Assembly: GCA_003797895.1 (NCBI GenBank)
Contig: RKQB01000002.1
Span: forward strand, 186,001 to 250,000
Length of the DNA stretch: 64,000 nt
Direction of reading: 5' to 3'
From: Cyclobacteriaceae bacterium YHN15
GTDB lineage: Bacteria > Bacteroidota > Bacteroidia > Cytophagales > Cyclobacteriaceae
Both the position numbers and the translations under genes were made by a program. The notes beneath the pieces are model-generated. The model did not search any database. It saw nothing but the letters and a program-made list of their open reading frames with translations, and was not told where the DNA came from. This document shows, piece after piece, positions 26,046 through 32,914 of this stretch; position 1 is the first letter of the stretch; each line of letters starts with the position of its first letter.

Positions 26046-26078
26046 TTTGGACCAGTGACTAAAAGGTTTTTATATTAG
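26046..26078 (+). promoter_or_regulatory. Promoter of the Gfo/Idh/MocA gene
   Basis: TTTG (26046-26049), a 21-base spacer and TATATTAG (26071-26078, one mismatch to TAnnTTTG) precede the GTG start at 26105 by 26 bases. Confidence 0.55.
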
Positions 26079-26104
26079 GATGCGTAACGTAAATACCATT
26101 TGAA

Positions 26105-27310
26105 GTGAAAAGAAGAGATTTTGTAAAGCTGGGAACTTTATTATCGGCAGGAACAGCCCTACCCTTTTCCTTGGCATCGGCATTAAATTTTCCAGATAAA
26201 GACAAAGTGTATACTATTGGCATTTTAGGCTATGGGGACAGGGGTTCTGGTCTTCACCAGGTCCTGAACAATATGCCGGATCAATTTCAGGTCCAAGGCA
26301 TCTGTGATAATTTGCCTTTGAGACTTGAAGCTGCAAAAAAGAAATATCCATCAGGTATTCAGTTCCATGAGGATTACCGTTCCCTATTGGACCAAAAGGA
26401 TTTGGATGTCATTTTGGTTTCCACTCCCCTTTACCTTCATTTTGAGCATGCCAAGGCCGTACTGGAATCAGGTAAAGACCTGTTTTTGGAAAAGACTATG
26501 GTTTTTACCATAGATCAGGCGATTGAACTGGATAAACTGAGCAAAAAATATCCCAAACAGACCATACAGATTGGCCATCAATATCGCTATTCCCCTCTCT
26601 ATTTTAAAGTGAAGGAAATGATCCAAGATGGTTGGCTGGGTAAGGTAACACAGGTGGAGGCCAGATGGGACCGAAACCATAACTGGAGAAGACCCCTTCC
26701 TTCACCGGACCTGGAAAGGCAGATCAATTGGCGTATGTACAAGGAATATTCAGGTGGTCTGGTAGCTGAATTACTATCCCATCAAATGGATTTTATCCAT
26801 TGGGCATTTGAAACCAATCCAAGTTCTGTATATGGTGTTGGGGGAATAGATCATTTCAGGGATGGTAGGGAAACTTACGACAATGTTCAGGTAACGCTTC
26901 GCTATGACAAAGAGGGTATGGTAGGAAATTTTGGGGCTACCTGTTCCAATCAATATGACGGTTACTCCTTCAAAATAAAAGGCAGTAAAGGAATGGTTTC
27001 CTTATTGACAAATGAAGGTGTTTTTTATCCTGAGCCTGAGGTAAAAGCTGAACTTGAACAGGTGGATGGTGTATCAGGAGCCACAAGGTTGGCCTGGTCT
27101 GCCGATAAGCGCGGGGTGAAAATTCTGAATGAACCCACACGAGACGGTTCTTATTATGCCCTGGAGGATTTTTACAGGTGTTTGCTTACCAAAGAACTTC
27201 CCCATTCCAATGTGGGCAATGGGGGTAGGTCAGCCATTGTGGTAGCCTTGGCCAATCAGTCTTTGTACAGTGGGGAAAAACGGTTGTGGAAGCCTGAGTT
27301 TGATTTGTGA
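26105..27310 (+). CDS. Gfo/Idh/MocA-family oxidoreductase with Tat-type signal
   Basis: A 401-residue NAD(P)-dependent oxidoreductase starting at a GTG. The N-terminus MKRRDFVKLGTLLSAGTALP carries the twin-arginine RRxF pattern, so it is probably exported folded to the periplasm. Next comes the Rossmann motif ILGYGDRGSG, then the family EKTMVFTIDQA segment (Lys of the EKP-like motif) and QIGHQYRYSP, and the beta-sheet domain with EARWDRNHNWRRP and GGLVAELLSHQMD containing the catalytic His. Bacteroidota homologues act on sugars or glycosides, some making 3-keto-glycosides, which would fit with the DUF1080 protein elsewhere in the window. Substrate unproven. Confidence 0.88.
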   Translation: MKRRDFVKLGTLLSAGTALPFSLASALNFPDKDKVYTIGILGYGDRGSGLHQVLNNMPDQFQVQGICDNLPLRLEAAKKKYPSGIQFHEDYRSLLDQKDLDVILVSTPLYLHFEHAKAVLESGKDLFLEKTMVFTIDQAIELDKLSKKYPKQTIQIGHQYRYSPLYFKVKEMIQDGWLGKVTQVEARWDRNHNWRRPLPSPDLERQINWRMYKEYSGGLVAELLSHQMDFIHWAFETNPSSVYGVGGIDHFRDGRETYDNVQVTLRYDKEGMVGNFGATCSNQYDGYSFKIKGSKGMVSLLTNEGVFYPEPEVKAELEQVDGVSGATRLAWSADKRGVKILNEPTRDGSYYALEDFYRCLLTKELPHSNVGNGGRSAIVVALANQSLYSGEKRLWKPEFDL

Positions 27311-27336
27311 AAGGAAATACATTTTACCACAACTTG

Positions 27337-27440
27337 TCCCGAGTATCGGGATAGTCACATAGACCACATAGTCTTAATTACAGAATGATTTTACTTTAGA
27401 CAAAGCCTATTCTATGTGACCTATGTTGCTATGTGGTTAG
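27337..27440. repeat. CACATAG-type dispersed palindrome
   Basis: CACATAGACCACATAG (27356-27371) is complementary to CTATGTGACCTATG and CTATGTGG at 27412-27436, giving an imperfect large hairpin after a small one (TCCCGAGTATCGGGA, 27337-27351). Similar sequence occurs twice at 43294-43450. Confidence 0.75.
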
Positions 27441-27494
27441 GAAATAAAGGGAAATACATTTTTTAAGTTGTTAGCACTTTTGCATTTATCCCAA

Positions 27495-27528
27495 GAAAAA
27501 AATCCGATACAAATCAGCGTACCGGATT
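27495..27528 (-). terminator. Minus-strand terminator
   Basis: On the minus strand AATCCGGTAC pairs with GTATCGGATT (one G-U) around an eight-base loop and is followed by a run of T. It could terminate the flavoprotein gene at 27728 or a small transcript starting near 27588. Confidence 0.65.
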
Positions 27529-27588
27529 CCAAGTGTTTAAGTTTTAATAAGTACCCAAATTATTTTTTATGTTTTAAACGGCCTTATT
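27495..27588 (-). ncRNA. Candidate small RNA of about 95 nt
   Basis: On the minus strand a TACCC-N7-GGTATTTT operator-like site (27647-27623), then CAATTTTG (27603-27596, one or two mismatches to the TAnnTTTG box) and, about 90 bases later, an intrinsic terminator, follow each other between two convergent protein genes where no promoter is needed for either. No open frame of useful length lies in between. The call is an inference from this arrangement only. Confidence 0.25.
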
Positions 27589-27622
27589 TCCGGTGCAAAA
27601 TTGACTAAAAAACAATTTAAAT

Positions 27623-27647
27623 AAAATACCACAAAAAGGGTATTTTT
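27623..27647 (-). promoter_or_regulatory. Operator-like palindrome, site A
   Basis: AAAATACC, a seven-base spacer and GGGTATTTTT. On the minus strand it reads TACCC-N7-GGTATTTT, the same form as four other sites upstream of genes at 43-51 kb. Confidence 0.55.
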
Positions 27648-27727
27648 CACCAATTCAAGAAAATAAATTTGAAATTCCCCTTTCTAACAAATTCATAAAA
27701 TTCTCTCTCAAAAGTGTATTGGAAATA

Positions 27728-29311
27728 TCACTTCACCGTGATATACTTTTCAATCAATTTTTCCGCACATCGCTCTCCGTCCATGGCCGCAGAAACAATC
27801 CCCCCGGCATAGCCGGCACCTTCTGCACAGGGGTATAGCCTTTTGATGATGGGATGCTCAAAACTTTCCTTGTCTCTTGGTATCCTTACCGGTGAAGAGG
27901 TTCTGCTTTCCACACCGATGATCTGGGCTTCATTGGTCAGGTACCCCTTCATTTTTTGACCAAAGTTCAAAAAACCTTGTTTTAACCTTTCTGCTATAAA
28001 ATCCGGCAATACTTCGTCCATATCTACAGATTTCAATCCTGGTTGGTAGGAGGTATCCAAAAGGGAATTACTGACCTTTTTCTGAGTAAAATCCACCATT
28101 CTCTGGGCGGGAGCTGTCTGGGTCTCCCCTCCTGCTCTCCAAGCCTTTTGTTCTACTTCTGCCTGGAACATCATGGCCGCCAATGGTCCGTAATTTTGGT
28201 ATTGGGGCAAATCGTCCAATTCCACAGCCACGACCATTCCGGAGTTGGCGAATTTGCTGTCCCTTCGACTGGGGCTCATGCCATTGACGACAATTTCTCC
28301 CGGTGAAGTGGCTGCCGGCACAATGAATCCACCGGGGCACATGCAAAATGAAAATACACCCCGCTGCTTTCCCTGATAATAGGTCTGATGCACCAAAGCA
28401 TAAGAAGATGCAGGTAAGTATGGTCCCCTATCCACTTCACAGTGGTATTGGATCCTGTCAATCAGATTCTGGCTATGTTCTATTCTGACACCCAAAGCAA
28501 AAGGCTTTGCTTCTATGAGAATTTTTTTATCCCGTAACAGTTGAAAAATATCCCTTGCAGAATGGCCTGTAGCCAGGATGACGCCTAGACCTTTGATTTT
28601 TTCTCCATCTGCAGTGACTACTCCCTTTATTTCATTTCCTTCAAGGATAAAATCCACCACCTTGGTTTCAAAAAGCACCTCCCCTCCTGCCTGTAGGATA
28701 CTTTCACGGAGCTCAGCAACTAGTTTTGGTAATTTATTGGTACCGATATGAGGATGGGCATCCACCAGGATTTCTTCGGTAGCACCATGGGCAACCAGGA
28801 TTTCCATAATTCTCCTGATATCTCCTCGCTTTTTGGACCTTGTGTATAATTTTCCATCTGAATAGGTACCCGCTCCTCCTTCCCCGAAACAATAATTGGA
28901 TTCCGGATTGACGATATGGTCTTTGTTGATGGCTGCCAGATCCCTTCTCCTTGCCCGTACATCTTTCCCTCTTTCTATGACTATAGGTTTGATTCCCAAT
29001 TCTATAGCCCTTAAAGCTGCAAAAAGCCCTGCCGGTCCTGCCCCGACAATGATGATGGAATCCTTTGCCCCGACGTTTTGATAGGCTTTTGGGGTATTCA
29101 AAAGTGGCGTTGGCGGTTCATTGACAAATACTTCGGCGGTCACATTTACCCTTACCTGTCTTCCCCTGGCATCGATGGAACGCCGGGTCTGTCTGGCTAT
29201 GGCGTAGGGTGTATCCGGGTTTATGCCCGATTTCTTTAATGCTACCTGTTGAAACAGGCTTTCATCATAAGCCTCTTCCGGGCTCAGTTGTAATTGCAGT
29301 TCTTTTTTCAT
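27728..29311 (-). CDS. FAD-dependent dehydrogenase, COG2509 type
   Basis: A 527-residue flavoprotein. After about 85 N-terminal residues of a small alpha/beta domain (KKELQLQLSPEEAYDESL, then VNVTAEVFVNE), the dinucleotide motif IIVGAGPAGLFAALRAIE appears, then VIERGKDVRARRRDL and the family hallmark NYCFGEGGAGTYSDGKLYTRS. Later landmarks are ILATGHSARDIF, VFSFCMCPGGFIVPA and, at the end, RLYPCAEGAGYAGGIVSAAMDG, a second FAD contact. The family is widespread in bacteria and in plastids, and its reaction is unknown. It stands alone between repeat-rich intergenic regions. Confidence 0.88.
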   Translation of the reverse strand: MKKELQLQLSPEEAYDESLFQQVALKKSGINPDTPYAIARQTRRSIDARGRQVRVNVTAEVFVNEPPTPLLNTPKAYQNVGAKDSIIIVGAGPAGLFAALRAIELGIKPIVIERGKDVRARRRDLAAINKDHIVNPESNYCFGEGGAGTYSDGKLYTRSKKRGDIRRIMEILVAHGATEEILVDAHPHIGTNKLPKLVAELRESILQAGGEVLFETKVVDFILEGNEIKGVVTADGEKIKGLGVILATGHSARDIFQLLRDKKILIEAKPFALGVRIEHSQNLIDRIQYHCEVDRGPYLPASSYALVHQTYYQGKQRGVFSFCMCPGGFIVPAATSPGEIVVNGMSPSRRDSKFANSGMVVAVELDDLPQYQNYGPLAAMMFQAEVEQKAWRAGGETQTAPAQRMVDFTQKKVSNSLLDTSYQPGLKSVDMDEVLPDFIAERLKQGFLNFGQKMKGYLTNEAQIIGVESRTSSPVRIPRDKESFEHPIIKRLYPCAEGAGYAGGIVSAAMDGERCAEKLIEKYITVK

Positions 29312-29339
29312 TTTGTAAGGTATTTATCCTTAAAATTTA

Positions 29340-29768
29340 GATGCGAGATGCTAGAAGCGAGATACTAGACTCAAGAATCAAGAGACAAGATTGGAATTTC
29401 GGAAGTGGGATTTCGGAGTTTTTCACCATTAAGGAATTAAGGGAGTTTAGGAATTCATTAAGACCTTAATGAAAACTCTTAATATCTTAACTTAATGGTT
29501 CTCAATTCCAACTTCCGCGTTTCGACCTCCGAATTATCCATTGTCACATCCTGATTTTACTTGACACTTTTTTCTTTGTTTTTAAATTCAACCCATTTAG
29601 GGTTGTTAAAATCCAATCGATTACTTTATTCCAATCCCCGCATTTCATACGGGGCTATTCAAGGTTGAACCACTTCGTGGTTCTGAATTCGTGAATTTAT
29701 CTTTTATCACGCACATCTAACGTCTCACATCTCACGTCTAATTCCTAATTCTAAATTCTTAATTCCTC
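29340..29768. repeat. Repeat-rich intergenic region
   Basis: No gene is seen in these 430 bp. It contains a TTTCGGAAGTGGGATTTCGG block (near 29396) and ATTAAGGAATTAAGGGAG with TTCATTAAGA (29428-29462), then a partly complementary stretch (TTAATGAAAACTCTTAATATC, 29464 on). The same phrases recur at 8630-8710, 32225-32310 and 46090-46250. A C/T-rich segment (CACGCACATCTAACGTCTC) follows. Confidence 0.7.
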
Positions 29769-29834
29769 ATTCTTCACTCAACACTTTTCACTCCTCACTC
29801 TTCACTCCTCACTCCTCACTCTTCACTCTTCACT
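29769..29834. repeat. CACTC(T/C)T minisatellite reaching into the dioxygenase gene
   Basis: About eight tandem steps of CACTCTT or CACTCCT type. The last steps include the stop codon and final codons (Gly-Ser-Glu-Glu) of the tryptophan 2,3-dioxygenase gene on the minus strand. Confidence 0.8.
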
Positions 29835-30785
29835 CCCAAACACTTCCTTCACCACCCATCCCTTTCCCCACTCATCCATTTCTTGCCGGGTCCAAAGTTC
29901 GGGAAAGAAAATCACTTTCTGAAAACGGGGCGGCAGGTATTTCTGCCAGTTGGTACCCCCCGTGGCCGCGATATCCACAGGATCTCTTTGCAGGTATCGA
30001 ACGGCTGATTTATAATGGGCCAAGGGCCAGAACACATTGGCTTTCAGGTCAAAATCCTTCATCAGCTTGGTCAGCTCCACATCTTTTTCCGCACATAGAA
30101 TATATTTTTGCCAAATATTAGAAGATTGATAATTTTCAATAAATTCCTTGAGTCTTTTGCCATATTTTTTCTCAAAGGTTTTGAGGGTCAGGGTTTTTTC
30201 ACCTGTGGCCAGTTCCACAGCGCCGTGCTGCCAATACAGATTGTCAAAAAGGACATCTACATTTTTTTCCCCCTTCATTTTCTCCCGGATATCAACATAC
30301 AGTAAATGATGGATATCAGTAGCCAGGATTTCTATTACCCTGTACTGGGCACTTTGAAATCCGCTGGAAGGCAAAAGAGACATTCTGAATTTCAGAAATT
30401 GTTCTCTTTCCATGCCTTTCCACATGACAGCAAAAGAAGAAATCAGCTGGTCAAAATACATATTTACCCGCTCCAGCCTATCCTTAAAAAAAACTACCGG
30501 AATGGGTTCTTTTTCGGCTATCTGTTCCAATTCCCAGATGATCAACTTGAAATAGAGTTCAGTGATCTGATGGTACATGATAAAGATCTTTTCATCCTTA
30601 AAAGAGGTGCGTGGCTGTTGTAAGGAAAGGAGTATATCCAGATTGATATAATCCCAATAGGTCATATAATCTGCATACAACAGGCCTTCCAGGTAGGAAG
30701 ATAGATCCTGTCCGGATGCTTTGAATTTTTCCTGAAGTAGCTCTATTTTCTCTAAAACGTCTTTTGGGTATTTTGCTGGGCTCAT
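29823..30785 (-). CDS. kynA: Tryptophan 2,3-dioxygenase
   Basis: A 320-residue haem enzyme that opens the indole ring of L-tryptophan to N-formylkynurenine, the first step of the kynurenine pathway. Family landmarks: TYWDYINLDILLSLQ (form of YxxYLxLDxLL), IMYHQITELYFKLIIWEL with the distal His, RLERVNMYFDQL, and FLKFRMSLLPSSGFQSAQYR, the most conserved segment, which lines the substrate pocket. Near the C-terminus GGTNWQKYLPPRFQKVIFFPELW fits the family. The last four residues are encoded by a minisatellite. It is divergent from a glutaryl-CoA-type dehydrogenase with 128 bp between the starts. The other kynurenine-pathway genes are not in the window. Confidence 0.92.
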   Translation of the reverse strand: MSPAKYPKDVLEKIELLQEKFKASGQDLSSYLEGLLYADYMTYWDYINLDILLSLQQPRTSFKDEKIFIMYHQITELYFKLIIWELEQIAEKEPIPVVFFKDRLERVNMYFDQLISSFAVMWKGMEREQFLKFRMSLLPSSGFQSAQYRVIEILATDIHHLLYVDIREKMKGEKNVDVLFDNLYWQHGAVELATGEKTLTLKTFEKKYGKRLKEFIENYQSSNIWQKYILCAEKDVELTKLMKDFDLKANVFWPLAHYKSAVRYLQRDPVDIAATGGTNWQKYLPPRFQKVIFFPELWTRQEMDEWGKGWVVKEVFGSEE

Positions 30786-30913
30786 GTGCGAATATTTTGT
30801 GCAAATAGGTAGTTTTTTAACCTGCTTCTTATTTATTTCAGGGCAGGAAATCAGCGTAATCCGGGTTATCCGCTGTAAAAATCCGTTTAAATTAGCAATA
30901 AACCAAAAGCGTT

Positions 30914-32122
30914 ATGGAACATACTACCACCGCACACAAATCCCTCAAGCAGGATCTTTTTGAAGGCGTTGATTTTTATCAGGTTGATGACCTTTTGACT
31001 GAGGAACATAAACTCATCCGTTCTTCCATCAGGGACTTTGTCAAAAAGGAAATCAGCCCTTATATAGAAGATTGGGCCCAGCGTGCACACTTCCCTTATG
31101 AAATTGTTAAAAAATTCGGTGATGTAGGCGCATTTGGCCCACAAATCCCCGAAGAATACGGAGGCGGAGGCCTTGACTATATCGCCTATGGCCTGATTAT
31201 GCAGGAAATCGAAAGAGGGGATTCCGGCATGCGTTCCACAGCCTCAGTACAAGGTTCCTTGGTCATGTACCCTATTTATAAATTCGGTTCTGAGGAACAG
31301 AAAAGAAAATATTTACCCAAACTGGCCTCCGGCGAAATGCTGGGTTGTTTTGGCCTGACAGAACCTGACTTTGGTTCAAATCCATCCGGTATGGTGACCA
31401 ATTTCAAGGATATGGGAGATCATTACCTGTTGAACGGTGCCAAAATGTGGATTTCCAACTCCCCGAAAGCAGATATCGCGGTGGTATGGGCAAAAAATGA
31501 GGCCGGCAGGATTCATGGTTTGATCGTGGAAAGAGGAATGGAAGGCTTTTCCACTCCGGAAACCCATGGCAAATGGTCTTTAAGGGCATCGGCTACGGGA
31601 GAACTGGTTTTTGACAATGTGAAAGTACCTAAGGAAAATCTATTGCCGGGTAAATCAGGATTGGGCGCTCCGATGATGTGTCTGGATTCTGCCCGTTATG
31701 GTATCGCTTGGGGTGCAATTGGTGCGGCCATGGATTGTTATGATTCCGCCAGAAGGTATGCTTTGGAAAGGATACAGTTTGACAAGCCTATAGGTTCCTT
31801 CCAGTTGATCCAGAAGAAATTGGCTGAAATGTTGACAGAGATAACCAAAGCCCAGTTGATTACCTGGAAACTTGGTGTGATGATGAATGAAGGCAAAGCC
31901 ACCACCTCCCACATTTCTTTAGCCAAGCGCAATAATGTAGCCATGGCATTGGAGATTGCAAGGGAGGCCAGACAAATCCATGGGGGTATGGGCATCACGG
32001 GAGAATATCCTATCATGCGCCATATGATGAATTTGGAATCTGTTGTGACTTACGAAGGTACCCACGATATCCATTTGTTGATCTTGGGGCAGGAGATTAC
32101 GGGTATTCAGGCGTTTAAGTAG
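30914..32122 (+). CDS. gcdH: Acyl-CoA dehydrogenase, glutaryl-CoA dehydrogenase type
   Basis: A 402-residue FAD enzyme. The C-terminal signature SVVTYEGTHDIHLLILGQEITGIQAF is close to that of glutaryl-CoA dehydrogenase, with the catalytic Glu in YEGTHD. Other landmarks: FGPQIPEEYGGGGLDYIAYG, GCFGLTEPDFGSNPSGM (FAD site), and RYALERIQFDKPIGSFQLIQ. Glutaryl-CoA dehydrogenase converts glutaryl-CoA to crotonyl-CoA in lysine and tryptophan breakdown, which agrees with its head-to-head placement with tryptophan 2,3-dioxygenase. Some bacterial relatives act on other short acyl-CoAs, so the exact substrate is inferred. A weak TAAATTAG box at 30888-30895 precedes the start. Confidence 0.9.
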   Translation: MEHTTTAHKSLKQDLFEGVDFYQVDDLLTEEHKLIRSSIRDFVKKEISPYIEDWAQRAHFPYEIVKKFGDVGAFGPQIPEEYGGGGLDYIAYGLIMQEIERGDSGMRSTASVQGSLVMYPIYKFGSEEQKRKYLPKLASGEMLGCFGLTEPDFGSNPSGMVTNFKDMGDHYLLNGAKMWISNSPKADIAVVWAKNEAGRIHGLIVERGMEGFSTPETHGKWSLRASATGELVFDNVKVPKENLLPGKSGLGAPMMCLDSARYGIAWGAIGAAMDCYDSARRYALERIQFDKPIGSFQLIQKKLAEMLTEITKAQLITWKLGVMMNEGKATTSHISLAKRNNVAMALEIAREARQIHGGMGITGEYPIMRHMMNLESVVTYEGTHDIHLLILGQEITGIQAFK

Positions 32123-32162
32123 ACGGTTAGAAGCGAGAAGCGAGATTTTAGACTTAAGACTG

Positions 32163-32200
32163 GACCGCTGAGGTTTGGAGACCTCGGTGGTCTTTTTTTT
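32163..32200 (+). terminator. Terminator after the acyl-CoA dehydrogenase
   Basis: GACCGCTGAGGT pairs with ACCTCGGTGGTC (two G-T wobbles) around a six-base loop, followed by eight T. Confidence 0.9.
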
Positions 32201-32660
32201 GAACAATAGTAAGAAAGAAAGAGGTGAAAAATCGGAAGTGGGAAGTCGGATTTCGGACTTTTTGAAAAATTAAGGAGTTAAGGGATTAAGGGGTTCATTA
32301 AGAGGGAAGAATCCGATGAAATGGTGAGTGGGGAGTGAAGAATTAAGAGTGCAGTTTTTGAGCAGCTGGCCCAGGTTGGTTGGATTGAATGCTTAACAAG
32401 GCTTCTCCTTGTCATTTCGGGTTTTTAACATTGGTGTGATGAACAGAAATGAGGATGACATCTAGCGAACCGTCATCCTGAATCCGAGGAACGAGGATGA
32501 AGGATCTCCCCATCATAAGTGAGACTCTTCCTTCGTCAGAGTGACGCACGTTTCTGTCACTGGTAACGTATAACCTTGTCCTCCAAGGTGGAAGAAATCT
32601 ATTTAAAGCATTATAAATTGTGTCAGCAAACCTCTCCTTCGGACCAATGACTGGTAAAAA

Positions 32661-32706
32661 TTTCACGCGGCGATCGCTGCGAATTCGCTGCGTCCGCTGC
32701 GTGAAA
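32661..32706. repeat. 46-bp REP-like palindrome
   Basis: The arms TTTCACGCGGCGATCGC and GCGTCCGCTGCGTGAAA are complementary with about 19 of 23 pairs over the full arms and meet at GCGAATTCGC. GC content is far above the surroundings. Confidence 0.75.
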
Positions 32707-32773
32707 CCAATAGTCTTTTTTCTCTCTGTAAATGCCGATTTTAAAGAATAAGAGTGACAAGGTGATTTTTCTT

Positions 32774-32808
32774 GAGTAGCTGCTCCGGATTCGATGGATC
32801 CGTAAATA
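32774..32808 (+). repeat. 35-bp dispersed repeat, copy 1
   Basis: Begins GAGTAGCTG and contains CCGGATTCGATGGAT and GTAAATA. It matches 46416-46450 with four differences; a weaker third copy is at about 32356. Confidence 0.75.
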
Positions 32809-32858
32809 TATCCGACAACCACGACAACCAATAATCACGAAACGCTTCCCTCTAAATA

Positions 32859-32898
32859 AACCAAAAAAGCCACCCCTTCCGGAGAGGCTTTTTTGGTT
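32859..32898 (-). terminator. Terminator of the giant HYR gene
   Basis: AACCAAAAAAGCC pairs perfectly with GGCTTTTTTGGTT; on the minus strand it follows the stop codon by 16 bases. Confidence 0.9.
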
Positions 32899-32914
32899 AT
32901 TGGATTCTACTGCT

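Larger units (their letters stand above)
32201..32858. repeat. Mosaic of dispersed intergenic repeats, no gene seen
   Basis: From left to right: GGAAGTGGGAAGTCGGATTT (near 32231), TAAGGAGTTAAGGGATTAAG with TTCATTAAGA (32270-32303), GAGCAGCTGGCCC (32358), a CATCCTGAATCCGAGGAACG block with TTCGTCAGAGTGACG (32475-32550), a 46-bp palindrome (32661-32706) and the GAGTAGCTG element (32774-32808). An open frame of 139 codons on the minus strand crosses these repeats and is not credible as a gene. Confidence 0.7.

Noticed and set aside
32412..32831. Minus-strand 139-codon open frame
   Set aside because: It spans several dispersed intergenic repeats and a palindrome, has low-complexity Val at its start and no protein-like composition.
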